A stretch of 64,000 nucleotides of DNA, taken from positions 179,808 through 243,807 of the forward strand of contig JAVGVS010000391.1 of the NCBI GenBank assembly GCA_032718565.1, in the 5' to 3' direction. Source of the stretch: Distichodus sexfasciatus. Its lineage: Eukaryota > Chordata > Actinopteri > Characiformes > Distichodontidae. Under the pieces are notes generated by a model that worked only from the letters and a program-made list of their open reading frames with translations, did not search any database and was not told the origin of the DNA. A program made the position numbers and the translations under genes. Below, one piece after another: positions 11,746 through 23,734 of this stretch (position 1 is its first letter; every line of letters starts with the position of its first letter).

Positions 11746-13600
11746 TGGAAAAATTATGCATGTTTCTTTTTACACTTTCTGTTGCCACCACCTATAGAAA
11801 AGGCTTTTTCTATGAATATGTAGTTTAAAAATATAGCAAATACATGCAAAAGAGGTTTTTTGCTTTATCTTTTATATTATATTAAAGAAAATACAATGTT
11901 CACATTGAGGCTATACTGCAAAATTTGGTCCAGTTCATGGTCAGAAACGTATTTTTTTATGGCTTTGATGCATAATTGCGTAATTTTCAAGTCTTTCAGT
12001 GAATTACACATTCATATATATACACACACATATCTCAACATATACATATGGAATGTGCATATGAACCCTAGATGTTTCCTTATAATGCATCATCATCGTC
12101 ATCATCATACCCTATTACTTGCATCTTAATTTCAGTTCTGCTGAGGTCAGTGACCTCTCTGAGGCCTGATAGATGAATGTGTTTTCCGGTTTGATTACTC
12201 TTGCTGGGTGGCTACAGCTTTTTGTCAGATGATTTTCTGAACTTGGCTGAGCAGGTGTGACCCTATGGGGAAACAGGAACCTCGCTCACAGCAGATAAGA
12301 CAAATCCGTGAGGTGTAGAGTTGCTTCGGGCTGGGAATGGAGTAATGGCTATGAGTGAGGCCTTTCTTCATGCCAATTTGCCGCAAAGGTGGCTCGCGGC
12401 CCTCCGTTTTTGAGTGTTTGTTTCCTGCAAAGCCAGATCTGAGTGATATCAAGTGGACTTTAAACTCCCGATAGCTCTGTGCCTAAGGTAACTGCACAAG
12501 ATGTGTATTATTGATTGGTAATTACCATTTTAATAGATCTTTTATTTTTATTATCATTTTATTCCTCTAATGACTATGCATTTTTAGCATGATAATATGC
12601 TTGCTTGCACCACTATTTATTTTTTTTTTTTTAAAGAATCTGGGCCTGCGTCACACGCCTGGATTTGCTGGTTATCCATCAAACTGGTCAATTTTAAGTC
12701 ATATCTTAACTTTGGTTAGCTAAAAAAGCTAGTTTAAAAATGGTTATTTGAGCTAGCTAAAAAATCCTGCCTCATGGCGCAGGTCGATATACTGAGGTAA
12801 AGTTACTTGATTCTTTTAGGGGAAAACTAACTTTAGCCTCCTGAAACGTTTGTAGCTATTCCTTATAATCAGCTGCAGTCGTAAAATTATATACAGTATA
12901 TATTTTTACAGTTAAATCAGTAAATTATTCCATTTAGTCTTTAAGGTTTGTCGCGTTGTCTCCAGCAGGGGGCATCAGCGAGACACTGACTTTTCCACGG
13001 GAAGCTTCTAGAACTTTCAGCCATAAAATAAACTCAAATATTCTCGTTGTGTTTGACCTGTGCATTGATTTTTGACAGATATACAGCCACTGATGGTTAT
13101 GAATGACAAATGAATCCATATTTCATTATTTCAGAGCAGTTTGTTAATCGTTTAACGACAGGGTAATATTTGTAGAGTGGATTGTAAAAGTTTCAGATGC
13201 TTGTGGACTTGACTGGATTTGTGATTTCCAACTGTCTTCAGATTTATTCATTATTTCTGAAGACAAAATAGTCCGAAAATAATAATGTAATATTAGTCAT
13301 AAGGAAAAGACTGGCGGAACGAGCCCGAAAATAGTGCTCCCCCTCAATGGTTGTTAATAGACCTTCTTTGTGTCCATTTGATAATCCCCAGGCCTTTCAG
13401 AATGTCATCAGATGGGACTGTAGTTTTTGTATTGGATTAGACCCGGAAATCTGGATATTTGATTGCCTTTTGTCCGAGATTTCTTCTAATCCCAAAGCTC
13501 TCTGTGCTACTGGGCGGGTTTGAGTTTTGCTGGTCAAGTGCTAGTGGGTGGTGTGTAAATTCAGAGTAATGAGTGATTAAGAACAACAAGTTAAAACTTG
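11746..13600. other. Intergenic, no gene seen
   Basis: AT-rich spacer downstream of nmd3. I see short A/T runs, a CATCAT run near 12088-12108 and no ORF with coding character. No RNA gene is recognised. Confidence 0.55.
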
Positions 13601-13617
13601 AACCGGTTAAATGGAAG

Positions 13618-13735
13618 CGTCTTGGAATGGGAGCAGTGGGCAGCGCCCAGGGAGCAGTGCTTGGGGACAGTACCTTGCTCATGAGTACCTCAGTGATACC
13701 TTTACCAGTCACCTTCTGATCGCGTTACGCTATCA
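13618..13735 (-). mobile_element. Fragment of tRNA-derived SINE-like repeat
   Basis: On the minus strand this reads TACTCATGAGCAAGGTACTG followed by TCCCCAAGCACTGCTCCC, matching the interior of the fuller plus-strand copy at 61871-62118. The head and tail are truncated. Confidence 0.55.
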
Positions 13736-13911
13736 ACTGCCCTTAAACTGCCCCTAGGGATAAAATGCTTTTGCACAGTGATGAATCTTAGCATTTGAAA
13801 GATTTAAGAGCCGTGGTTAGAAAAATGAGTGATGTAAGATTAAACTATTATGTGCGTTGTAAGGAAGTAATAAAAGGTCAAATCTAATCTAAAAGACGCC
13901 AATAGCCAAAG

Positions 13912-14460
13912 AAGTTTATACAAAAGTGGTGTAACATGTTGATTTTGAGTCACCTAAGCGTAGCAGTTTAGAATTCTAGCAAGTATCCTGTCAAGGAAGA
14001 AAGTACCAGGACGTTCCTCAAGCATTTTTGGATTGACCGAACCATAAATAAATTCAGAAACTCGTGAAAACTGCTTTTGGTAAAATTTGAATTCTCTGGC
14101 ATTATACACTGTGAGTTAAAAAAGGAATCTCTGCCCATAAATGTGATAATAAAATTTTTTTCTTCACTGAGGCATTTGGAGCAACATTTATTTTACCTGC
14201 CACCACAGCTTAAACGTAGCTACAGTCTTACAACCTTTCAAAACATGAACATGGTTGTTATGTGGGGAATGTTAATATTTAAAGATCCCTAAGAGCCCTA
14301 ATAAAAAATCATGTATTTTTGACAAGGAAGTTCATAGACAAGAGGTGTAACCTGATGGTCTTGAGTTACCTAAAAACAGCAGTGTGTAAGAACAGCAGGA
14401 TCCTGGAGAGGAAACGTTCTTCAAGGAAGTTACTCAGGTATGTATGGATTGGCAAAACCG
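13912..14460 (+). repeat. Direct duplication of a roughly 130-bp unit
   Basis: The segments at about 13912-14042 and 14325-14458 align in the same orientation. Shared landmarks in the same order are GGTGTAAC, GAGT(C/T)ACCTAA, AGCAGT, ATCCTG, CAAGGAAG and a GGATTG(A/G)C end. They are diverged, so the event is not recent. No gene is involved. Confidence 0.5.
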
Positions 14461-14544
14461 GTGGAGCCAGAGGGAGACGTGCGGCATCATTTACGGAACG
14501 TCGGGAGCATGGAAAAGGCCTTAGACTCTCTCCCTAATTCTTCT

Positions 14545-14740
14545 TGCTTCCCTTTCTGTCTTATGTTCTGCTTCTCTCACTTTCTTCTTTCCTTTCTTTC
14601 TCCCTTTATCACTTTATTTTTCTTTCTTTTTGCTTCTCTCGCTTTCTTATGTTCTTTATTCTTTCTTACGTTCTTTCTTTCTTTCTCCATATCTCACTGA
14701 CTTTTTTTCTTTCTCACTTTCTGCTTTCCTCTCCTTTTTT
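14545..14740 (+). repeat. Imperfect CTTT/TTTC pyrimidine tract
   Basis: Long run of interrupted TTTC and TCTC units. Open frames here are low-complexity Phe/Leu/Ser strings and are not genes. Confidence 0.85.
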
Positions 14741-15079
14741 GCAACGTTTGGAGCAAGGAACATCGTTAGATGGAGATGCTGCCCTACGACTTGCAGTTAG
14801 TCAGCTGGGGTATGAAGTGGAGGTATGAAGTGGAGGAGGGCGGGAAGGTGTTTTGTGACACTGATTGTGATTCTTGGTTAAAGGAGAAGGCGGCTGCTGG
14901 ATCGTGTTTTAGCAACTTAATCCTCCTTCGTGTGGCGAAACAAGAGCCACTTGGGAAAGTGACCACTGGGTCTCTTCTAAAAAAAAACACCAAGGAAAAA
15001 GTGGCCAGAGAGGGGGAGAGACGTTTTACCGTCTCCTTTAGACTCATGTCTTCACCCTTCTTTCACCTGTAATCCTCCT

Positions 15080-15082
15080 TTT

Positions 15083-15158
<76 letters not shown>
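15080..15158 (+). repeat. Perfect (CTTT)n microsatellite
   Basis: About twenty uninterrupted TTTC tetramers. Polypyrimidine on the plus strand. Confidence 0.95.
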
Positions 15159-15159
<1 letters not shown>

Positions 15160-15531
15160 ATGAGCTAAAGAAATGGTGAAGAGGCTCATGGTCAGCTCAG
15201 CTCTAGAGCAGAGGCTTCTTTCTGATCGTGCTTTAAGAATGACTTCCTTTCATCTGTGTACACTCAGGCCAGACAGTAGCAACAAAGTGGACCCGAGTTT
15301 AATAGTTTTTACTCAGTATGTGCTCAGTTCCACCTGCGTTTGTTCCTCTCGTCTGTGATGCCTGTGTTGAAGTTCATTGTTGCAGTGCAGGAGTTTACTC
15401 AGGGCGTGAAGAGAGCCAGTAAAATCCCACTCTCTCCCATCAGACCTGCTGAACACCTGAGTGGGTGGGCCTTCCACACCTCTAACTGTCCAAAACACTT
15501 TCTTTTTCTCACTCTTTCTCTAAATTATCCC

Positions 15532-15532
15532 T

Positions 15533-15572
<40 letters not shown>

Positions 15573-15600
15573 TGTTTTTCTTTCTTTCTTTCTTTCTCTC
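15532..15600 (+). repeat. (CTTT)n microsatellite
   Basis: Nearly perfect tetramer array with one TTTG interruption, followed by a degenerate pyrimidine-rich tail to about 15680. Confidence 0.93.
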
Positions 15601-15783
15601 TCTGGTTCTCTTTCCTTCTTTGTTTCTCTACGTCTTTTTCTGCTTTTCTTGCTTTCTTCCGTTCTTTCTCATTCTGTGTGTATTTCTTTGAAACTTTAAG
15701 TTGCTTTATAATTATATATTGTTCTTTGCTCTCATACATCATTTGTCAAAGAATGGGTCTTAATAATTTTTTTTCTGTGTATA

Positions 15784-17163
15784 GTGTCATTCATCCTCAG
15801 TCACAGCAAAGAGGGAAAGGAGTACATTATAAAATAATTTCAAAAATAAAGAAAGAAAAATTGTGCACACATCAATTTAAGAAAAAAGGAGATGAAATAT
15901 CTCTTTTTAAAAATTGACCATTTTGTCAGAAGTTTGTCTGTTTTCATTGGTTACATCTTTCAAGTGATTAATCTTTAATCTTTCTCCTGCCATTGCAAGA
16001 GATTTTAATCATTCTCTAAGAAATTTTGTCGTTCATTTTGATCTAAGCCATTATCCGTCCATCATTAATTTTATGTACGTTATGATGCAAGCAGCATAAA
16101 GCCTCCACAAGGAAGTTCCTCGACTCTGTCCCACCTTTCACCTCGTTCAATACTTAACATATTAAACACATTGGTATGACATTGTGCCTTGAGTCAACAG
16201 AAAGAAGGAGAAAAACAAATTCCAGAAGCTGCTTCATACTTTATCACTTCCAGCCTGTAAGAACATCTCGCACGCTCGCTTTCATAAAGCATACATGATG
16301 AAAACGTGCCACAGGGTTTGTCACGATCCCTCTGAACTGTGCTCTCTGAACACACACATGTATATGTGCAAATCATTTTGCATTATGTTTACTTCCTACG
16401 CATCACATGGAAAAAACAGGGCTCCAGATATATTCCAAAAAAGAGACGCTGAGATGGGGTTACTTCACTAAAAGTCACAAAAAATGTCTTAACCGTTAGT
16501 GTACATATTTATCAAAACATATCACTCTGAAAACAGATGAAACTGACAGAACTGTTGAGATTTGTGTGTAACTTACACAAGAAGAAAATCCAAACACTCT
16601 CAACCTCCAAAACGCCACAGAAAGCACATGGAAATCTGACATAACATTGTTTAAAAATATAATGTAGTTACAGTAGCTCTGTCTCTCTTTCTCTCATTTT
16701 CCATCTTTCTCCCACTCTCACTTTACTTTCTGCTTCTGTCACTTTCTTTCTTTCTTTCTTTCTTTCTGCTGTCATCCTTTTTTCTTTGTTTATTTCTTTC
16801 TTTCTTTTTCTTTATCTCTGCTTCTCATTCTTTCATTCATTTTTTCTTTCTCCCATCTCATTTTCTGCTTCTCTCACTTTTCTTTCTGCCTCTGTCTCTG
16901 TTTCTCTTTCATTCATTCACTCTTTCTTACTTTCTTTTTTTCTTTCTTTATTTCTCTTTTTTTGCTCTCTCTCACACTCACTGCTTTTCTTTCTTTCTTT
17001 CTTTCTTTCTTTCTCTTCTGCTCTCTTTCAAATATTTTTTCATTTAATAGTGTCATTTGTCATCAGTCACCAGGAAATTGGAACAGAGCACATCATAAAG
17101 TATTTTCAATAGTAAATGGTGTGCACATCCAAATAAGGGAGAAGGAGATCCAACGTCTCTTTA
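15784..17163 (+). repeat. Duplicated unit following two CTTT arrays
   Basis: The segments 15784-15905 and 17049-17163 are homologous and in the same orientation. Shared landmarks are GTCATT, CATCAGTCAC or CCTCAGTCAC, ACAT(T/C)ATAAA, GTGCACA(C/T)AT, AAGGAGAT and TCTCTTT. Each follows directly after a CTTT-rich tract (15532-15680 and 16680-17030), so the array and its flank were copied together, with a spacing of about 1.26 kb. Confidence 0.55.
16680..17030 (+). repeat. Imperfect CTTT-rich tract
   Basis: Interrupted TTTC/TCTC array, with cleaner stretches at about 16743-16768 and 16988-17012. Low-complexity open frames here are not genes. Confidence 0.88.
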
Positions 17164-18074
17164 TTGGGGCAGACCTAAATAATAAGAGGTAACTGAGCAC
17201 CATTTTGCCATCAATATGCCGTTTGCCATGGGTTAAACATCTGAGATGTAGTTAGATGCTTCTTCCCTGTAGTTTATAGTGTACTATATTAACACAGTGG
17301 CTTGGCTGTAGATACTTTTAGTATGTAGTTTGTAGTTTAAAAAGCTACCATTTGAAAATTGTTTCCCCAGCACTCATAATACCACCCAGGGACTGACAGA
17401 AAACATTCTTCCAATACTAACCCTCTTTTCATGAGTATGAGTAGAGAGGTATCTTAAAACCTGTTTTTTGCTCAAATGAAAATGTCATTTGATATATGTT
17501 TTGGACGGTTTTTGATGAAGCTTTTGAGACTCTAGAGCTCACGGCACTTGCTTTGCAACATTAAAACTGCTAATACTGACTTTTAAATACGTCAATGCAA
17601 ATTAAAAAAAGTCTATTTGCAGAATTAATCAATGTCTGGAGCAGCTCTAGGAAAGCAGAAGTTGCGCTCCACGCTTCGTGGCTGTTGTGGGTGTGTGTTT
17701 GTTTGGTCAGCGTCTGCAGGATATGACTAGCTTTTTTGTTGTATATTTACAGTTCTTCTCAAAGCCGATAAGGATCCGGCCCAGCTGTAAACAAAAGGTC
17801 AAACGGACGCGGTTTCTGTGAATTCCGTGATGCACGCCGTCTTAAAATTCAAAGACTCCCGGCCACAATGAGCACCAGACTCCTTTGTTTTTTGGGGTTG
17901 GCACAATGTTTTTGTTATCGAGGCGAGCTCGAGTAGGTTTGTTACCTCGCTGGTGAAATGTGATCGCTCTAAGGAGAATGGGAGTATTGTGTTGCAGCAC
18001 CCAGGTGAAGACTAGAGACTTGGTGTTGAGTTGCTCAAGGTGAAGAATATGAACATAGTTGTGAAAAATCAGAC

Positions 18075-18101
18075 GCTATCTATCTATCTATCTATCTATC
18101 G
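18075..18101 (+). repeat. (TATC)n microsatellite
   Basis: About six perfect TATC tetramers. Confidence 0.95.
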
Positions 18102-18114
18102 ATCAGTCCATTAA

Positions 18115-18302
18115 AATACGTCATTATTTGCCATTGTGAACACACCACAGCACACAGTGCACCACAATGAAATTGTGACCTCTGTATTTAACCTACCCGT
18201 GAAGGAGCAGTGTGCAGATTGGGGAGCAGAGCTTGGGGAAGGTACCTCAGTGGTGCTCATGACGACCTAATAATCACAAGGCCGACTCCTTTACCGTTAC
18301 AC
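18115..18302 (-). mobile_element. tRNA-derived SINE-like copy
   Basis: On the minus strand this carries GAGGTACCTTCCCCAAGC, CTGCTCCTTCACGGGTAGGT, TTAAATACAGAGGTCAC and GCTGTGGTGTGTTCACAATG in the order of the plus-strand copy at 61871-62118. The tRNA-like head is degraded. Confidence 0.6.
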
Positions 18303-19493
18303 TTTCAATTGCCTCCTGTAATTTCTTGAAGTTTCTGAAGGTTCACTGCAAATGTCCTTAATAAAGTTGGTTGGTGAGAGGTCACATGTACATTTATGGC
18401 ATTTAGCAACTTCCATTATCCTAATTACATTATCTCCCTGGTGCCACCTGGGCTTAAGGGTCTTGCTCGGGGATCCAGTGGTGATAGTGCTTGAGGTAGG
18501 ATCTGAGCCCACAACCTCATGGTCCAGAGGTGAGTATCATAACCACTATACCACCACCACCACCGCCACCACACTCAGTTTGCAGCACCGTTTCTTGTTT
18601 TGGAGCAAGTTTGGAAAGATTCTAACTGAGAATGTCACATGAGAAAATGTCTGAGAAAAATGAAACTTCAAATAATTTCCCCCAAAAATTGACACAGCCG
18701 TCTGTAGACTTCACTACGTTTGCATTGCCATGCAACGGTTAATGACTTTTGAATGCATTAATGTAAATTTTAAAAGTTTATTTGGAATATTAATAAATGA
18801 GTGGAGCAGCTCTAGGAAAACCAACGCTGCGCTCCAGGCTTCATGACTTGTTGTGGGTGTGTGTTTGGTTGTTTGTTTGGTCAGTGTTTGACTGTTTGTA
18901 GTAATTTATACTACATCCGTATTTATCCCACACCTGCTAAAGGTATCCATCATTATGTCAACAGGCTTAAAACAAGCCTCGTTATGCAATATGGATATTT
19001 GGCTGTGAACCGTAGCGTCCAAAATCTATAGTGTACATGACAAGGGCATGTAAGGACTGTACAATCGTGGAAATCAATGCTGTAAATTCTCATTTGTCAT
19101 GTCAGTACTGTCTGAAGTATGCAGTGTTTACTTACAGTTTGAGAGTCTAGAAAGGCTTGAAGAGGGAAAAAAGCAACTAACGGGCTCATTTACGCTGGCC
19201 CTGAGGGCACCAATAACACGACGTTTGAGAGACCGGTTTGGCTGCTCAGTAAGTTTATGGTTTGTTTAGAAGCACGTACATCAGCATGTCCATTTGGAGT
19301 GGCATTAAAATGTTTAATTGGGACTGGTTTTACAATTAAAACAAAAAAGTAGCGTACGTTTAGAAGAGGCTCTCGCATTACACTAACACGAAAATAGGAA
19401 AACGTTGTTGTTGATGTTAGATTTTGAGTAGTTGAAGTTGACTTTGTGCAAGTGTTTGCTGGTATTTTCACTAAGTTATGGGCTGTTTGGTCC

Positions 19494-20913
19494 TTGTAAA
19501 ATTACTTTATTGGTGAAAAAAATCAACCATGTCATAAAAAAAGAACATTAAATGAAAGACATCATGTGCATGTACATATCAGAAGACAATGAAATTTCAA
19601 GACATGAGACATAAAAAACAAAGTGATTTGTAAATGCAATTTTCAGTGGGAACATTGAATGTTCTGTGTGTGTGTGGTGATACGTGAGATCACAAATCAA
19701 GTGTAAAACTGTTCTGTAACCAGCTAGTAGTCCGGCATCCGATTGAATATCTAAACATATGAGGTAAACAACGGAACAAAAGTCAGAATTTAATCACTTC
19801 TGGCAAAGCAGGACATGCACCAATAGGAAGAACGTGAAGAAAGTGATTTATATCCTTCACTCTAAACGTGATGACATGCATTGTGCAGAGATTTCTGAGA
19901 TTTTAACAAAGGAAGACATCGAACTGATCCGAGATATTTCTTCTCTTCATATCGGCTCTATTGGAAGCTGAGTTAAAGTCCAGCTTAATCTCGAGAGGAA
20001 GAGCGAGAGATAGTAAAATAAAGGAGTTGCTCAAGAGGGTTAACACATCAGGTGCAATAAGGTCAATATTTGTACAGTGCAATGCAGCTCAGATGATTTA
20101 ACAGCAACTATTTTTTCACTCAGAGCAGCCTCGTTGCATAGAAATCATGATCGCGTTGATTTAAGAACTTCAGACCTCAACAAAAAGTTCAAATCAAGAG
20201 CTAAGACGAGCCATCGAAATTCAGTCCACCAACCAGCAGTTACTGTTCAGAAATGCAAAGCGTCTGCGAGTTCTACCTGATCACGTTTTGCGTCCAATTT
20301 ATCAACCAACAATAACGAGGAAGCCAATAGTGAGGGAAACCAGAGTCTAAGTGTTGATATGCAAATCGTAATTGAGCGCAGCAATGGTCTTGTCATGCAA
20401 AACCTCAGTAGTGTGCAATCACCCAGGAGTCCACCCTGCGCCATCATGCAAAAAAAGAAAAAGGCAAACCAAATGGTTCGACGCCCACCGGGGAAAGGTT
20501 CAATCAGAGAAAGGAGAAGCAGGGTCTGAGCATGGCTTTCGTTTCAGTTTTGTCATCATGCATCCTTCTGGAACATTCCTGAGAAGAAAGGTGAAGATGA
20601 AGGGGCGTTGCGCTTCAAAAAACGACATCTCTTTTAGGATCGTAAGGAACATTTTGCGCATCTTGATTTTCTAGTTCATCAGCGCCACCGTACTTTCGGG
20701 CATCTCCCCGCAAAGGCCCGAGAAAAACTCCAACGCCAAGCGGACGTGGATGGGCACGAAGACGTAGGAGGTGTAGACCACCATGGCGAGCATAGTGAAG
20801 AGGACGGTGTTGAAGATGGATTTCTCCCAAGGCTCCAAAACGTAAATGCCGGTGATGAGGAGGTACTGGTAGTACAACCAGCCCATGTACTCTCTCATCT
20901 TCTTCACCTCCAT
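19494..20913 (-). other. sptssb: sptssb terminal exon: CDS plus putative long 3' UTR
   Basis: On the minus strand the stop codon of sptssb is at 20671-20673. No downstream gene intervenes, and a minus-strand AATAAA (TTTATT at 19506-19511) could end a 3' UTR of about 1.15 kb. The extent is inferred. The end of this flank is duplicated near 24 kb. Confidence 0.4.
20671..20913 (-). CDS. sptssb: Serine palmitoyltransferase small subunit B, complete, 80 aa
   Basis: This small ER membrane subunit activates the SPTLC1-SPTLC2/3 core, the first step of sphingolipid synthesis, and broadens acyl-CoA use toward stearoyl-CoA. The protein has the family core WLYYQY, VLEPWE(K/R)S(I/M)FNT, AMVVYT(S/A)YVF and PIH(V/I)RLA.EFF, with two hydrophobic segments at about residues 12-30 and 38-56. 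Val25 is the residue that distinguishes subunit B from subunit A (Met25) in human. The start MEVKKM at 20911-20913 aligns with human MDLRRV. An acceptor (CTCCCTGCAG) ends just upstream at 20932-20937, so an apparent in-frame extension to 20973 is intronic. The 4-residue-longer tail relative to human (76 aa) is unremarkable. The whole CDS is in one exon, as in mammals. Confidence 0.96.
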   Translation of the reverse strand: MEVKKMREYMGWLYYQYLLITGIYVLEPWEKSIFNTVLFTMLAMVVYTSYVFVPIHVRLALEFFSGLCGEMPESTVALMN

Positions 20914-21029
20914 GCCTGAGACGCCGGCAGCCTGCAGGGAGCCAAAAACAGGATGGAAAACATCAACACACAAACATCAACACACAAGCCTTACGTTATG
21001 TATATAAATGAACATCATTCCTAGAGGAT

Positions 21030-21660
21030 ATTTCTATATTATATATACCCTAAGGGTTGACGCATGCACCAACAAGAACCATTTCCTAATGGCACTTCAA
21101 AAACACCTCATCATGAACCAAAAGCATCTTGCCGTCTCATCATGTGCTCGTATAGCCGCATTTATGTTGCAGCTGATCTTTGAAACCTGAACCTGTATCT
21201 AAGATTAGACCGGGACATGCAGTATTCACAATGGAACGTGTACATTAAAAACAGCGATGACATCTCTCTCCTATAATATTTCTATTATATACTCCCTAGG
21301 GCCAACAAGAACCATTTCTCAAATGGGCTTCAAAAACTGCATTAAAAACACCTCACCATAAACCACAGATGCCATCTCATCATTCTTTATATCTGCATTT
21401 ATGTTGAAGCAGATCTTCGAAAAACTGAACCAGTATCTAAGATTAGACACGCAATCTTCATTGAGCACCAAAAAGAACTAACCTGGCTTCAAAAACTGTG
21501 TTAAAAACATATCATCACAAACCAAAACCTTCTTGCCAGTTCTGAAACAGAAGTTGGGTTTGGTCATATATCTGCGTTTACGTATTAGCTGATCTTTGAA
21601 ACCTGAACCTGTGTCTCAGATTAGACACAATCTTCACAATAGAAAGTGTACATTGAATTG
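21030..21660 (+). repeat. Three diverged tandem copies of a roughly 200-bp unit
   Basis: Copies at about 21030-21250, 21280-21475 and 21475-21660 share CCAACAAGAACCATTTC or a variant, GGCTTCAAAAACTG, CACCTCA(T/C)CA, TCTGCATTTATGTTG or a variant, GCTGATCTTTGAAACCTGAA, CC(T/A)GTATCTAAGATTAGA and CACAAT. They lie in the sptssb intron upstream of its coding exon. They are not coding and not a known satellite to me. Confidence 0.65.
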
Positions 21661-23343
21661 GTGGAGGAGAGAGAGAGAGTTGGTGAGATCCCTCATGAGT
21701 ATTTAGTGGTGTAACTCAGCATCTCCCGACCTTGTGTTAAAGCTCTAGGGAGGCAATCAACAATCCAGAAGCCACTCGGGCTGAAATAATTTTAAAATGC
21801 CAACATCTCTTCAAACATTTCTCCAGAATTAATCTGAGGTCCATGCATTTCCATGTAATGACCATGCATTTTGCATTTGCAAGATGGTCATGAAAATTAA
21901 AGGTTAGCAATGACTGGAAAGTGGCATCACTAATTTAAAAATCTATGATATTACATCTTTGATTCAGCATATCATTGGAAGACCCCTACTATTTTTTTTA
22001 TTTATTTATTACAAAATAATAGCTTATTATATATGCATTAAAGATAATATATTCCAATCATTCTTTGGAAGGTGCAGAAACCACAGAAATATGAAGTCCC
22101 ACATGCAGTAAGTGTCTTTATTTTCCGTTATTTACTACAGTCTACCCAGTCAACTTTATCACATCACGCATGACTTGCTGACTGGCAATAAATGACCAAT
22201 GCCACAGGCATTTAAAACATTGTTCTGTATTAACAACAGAATTTTTGCAGCACCACTACAGCAGATGAACTACATCTTGCTTTGAACAGTTGGTTAATGG
22301 CATATTAATGCATTACAACTAGATGGAAAGCCTCCAGGTCAAACATTTGGTCATTCATGCCTTAAGAACTGGGGTCAAACTATGTCATAATTACTCAACC
22401 ACCTGCTCATAGACCGCAATAAAACCAATATTAGAATATTTTACAGATACATGTAGATATTTATTGGGTGACTTTGTAGGGTGGCAATTGGCATTTTTCT
22501 GCCCCATCTTCCCATATGGAACGTTCCCATTGGTGAGGAACTGTTGAGTTATGAGTGTTGTGTTTTTCTCAAACAAAATCGTTGTCCAGGTGGGGCTATT
22601 TTTTCACAATGTCATTTAACTTGTCGGAACAAGCCAATTAGTCATTGAGGTTAATCCTTTACAGTCCGGGTTTATAGTGAAGGGCAGACGTCATGCTTCA
22701 CCTGCACTCAGGTGAGACAGGTGCCTACGTGAGACGACACAAATCGAAACTCACTTTCTCCAAACACTAGTACTGAGATAGACAGTTACTCAATGATGTG
22801 TGATCACCATGAATCAGTCTAACGTTTTTCTAACGTTCTGAAATTGTGATGCAGTTTCTCAGTGGGAATTATTGTCTATTTTTACGTTATAATTTGCTTT
22901 TATTGACATTATTTTTGGAATTTATTTATTGGTTCTTTTAAAATGGATTGCAAACTCCACACTATAACATTAACCCTGACTTATCTGTTATTCTCTGTTT
23001 TCTGTGTCAACACACCGTTTGAATGAGCAGTACCTTGAAATACCTCCATCCTGCTGCTTTTGATTTTGTGGTCTGCAGTTGAACTAAATCCTGAATAAAC
23101 GTCGTTAGAAATGAGTGGCATGAATGCATGTAGGAATAAACACTCACCTGTGCTTGTGGTCGAGTCGTGAAGGCTGGCAGATGCCCGGCCAAAGTTTATT
23201 AGGCACGTTTAAAGGCAAAACGTCCTGCTTGGATGCGCAAAGCTGCTCTACCAGTTCGGGAATGTCGGCTCATGCGGTGTTTCACTAGTTTTTTAGCGGA
23301 CACCACACCCACTGATCTCCCTTTTCACACTCACCTGTGTTTT

Positions 23344-23345
<2 letters not shown>

Positions 23346-23384
<39 letters not shown>

Positions 23385-23423
23385 GTGAGTGGGTGTGTGT
23401 GTGTGTGTGTGCGCGCGCGCGCG
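23346..23423 (+). repeat. (GT)n array passing into (GC)n
   Basis: GT dinucleotides from 23346, interrupted by TATGTATG and GAGTGG, then GT again, ending in GCGCGCGCGCGCG at about 23411-23423. Alternating purine-pyrimidine throughout makes it a possible Z-DNA former. Open frames here are low-complexity artefacts. Confidence 0.93.
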
Positions 23424-23479
23424 AGGGCATGCGCAGGTAAAATGCGGCACAAACACAAACAGTCCATGCGCAAAAATAC

Positions 23480-23680
23480 GACAAAACGATTTGCTCTCAC
23501 TCCACCGCAGACGACAACTTTTCCTCACTGTCGCAGAGTCTGCGTTGCCCTTCATCCTCCCCCCCGCTCCTCCTCCCCCCTCCCCTAAAAAAACCCCATC
23601 CTCCCTCCCCATCCTCATCCCCGGTCCTGATGCTGCGCCGCAGTGCCGCTTTGACGTCATTCGGTTTGGAGAGCGGAGTA
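23480..23680 (-). promoter_or_regulatory. GC-rich block with CRE; candidate sptssb promoter
   Basis: A C-rich, CpG-containing block upstream of sptssb on the minus strand, with a perfect palindromic CRE (TGACGTCA, 23652-23659) and CCTCCCC runs. It is the only promoter-like block between sptssb and otol1 on the sptssb side. The assignment is by position only. Confidence 0.3.
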
Positions 23681-23734
23681 AAAATAGATAGAGCACCGTG
23701 GGTAAATTAAAACTGGCCAAAACGACACCCCAAA

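Larger units (their letters stand above)
17575..18890 (+). repeat. Direct duplication of a roughly 140-bp unit
   Basis: The segments about 17575-17720 and 18735-18890 share GGAGCAGCTCTAGGAAA, then GCGCTCCA, GGCTT or CGCTTC, TTGTGGGTGTGTGTTTG and TTTGGTCAG. They have the same orientation and about 1.16 kb spacing. No coding sequence is included. Confidence 0.6.

Noticed and set aside
14440..17192. Several Phe/Leu/Ser-rich open frames
   Set aside because: They are translations of CTTT microsatellites and their flanks.
20914..20973. Upstream in-frame ATG extending sptssb by 20 codons
   Set aside because: A clear splice acceptor (CTCCCTGCAG) lies between it and the conserved start, and family proteins begin at the downstream Met.
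21030..21660. CRISPR-like or regularly spaced repeat array
   Set aside because: Units are long, diverged and unequal, in an animal intron; there is no spacer-repeat regularity.
23285..23720. Open frames through the GT/GC repeat
   Set aside because: Dinucleotide repeats give alternating Cys/Val or Thr/His strings; not coding.
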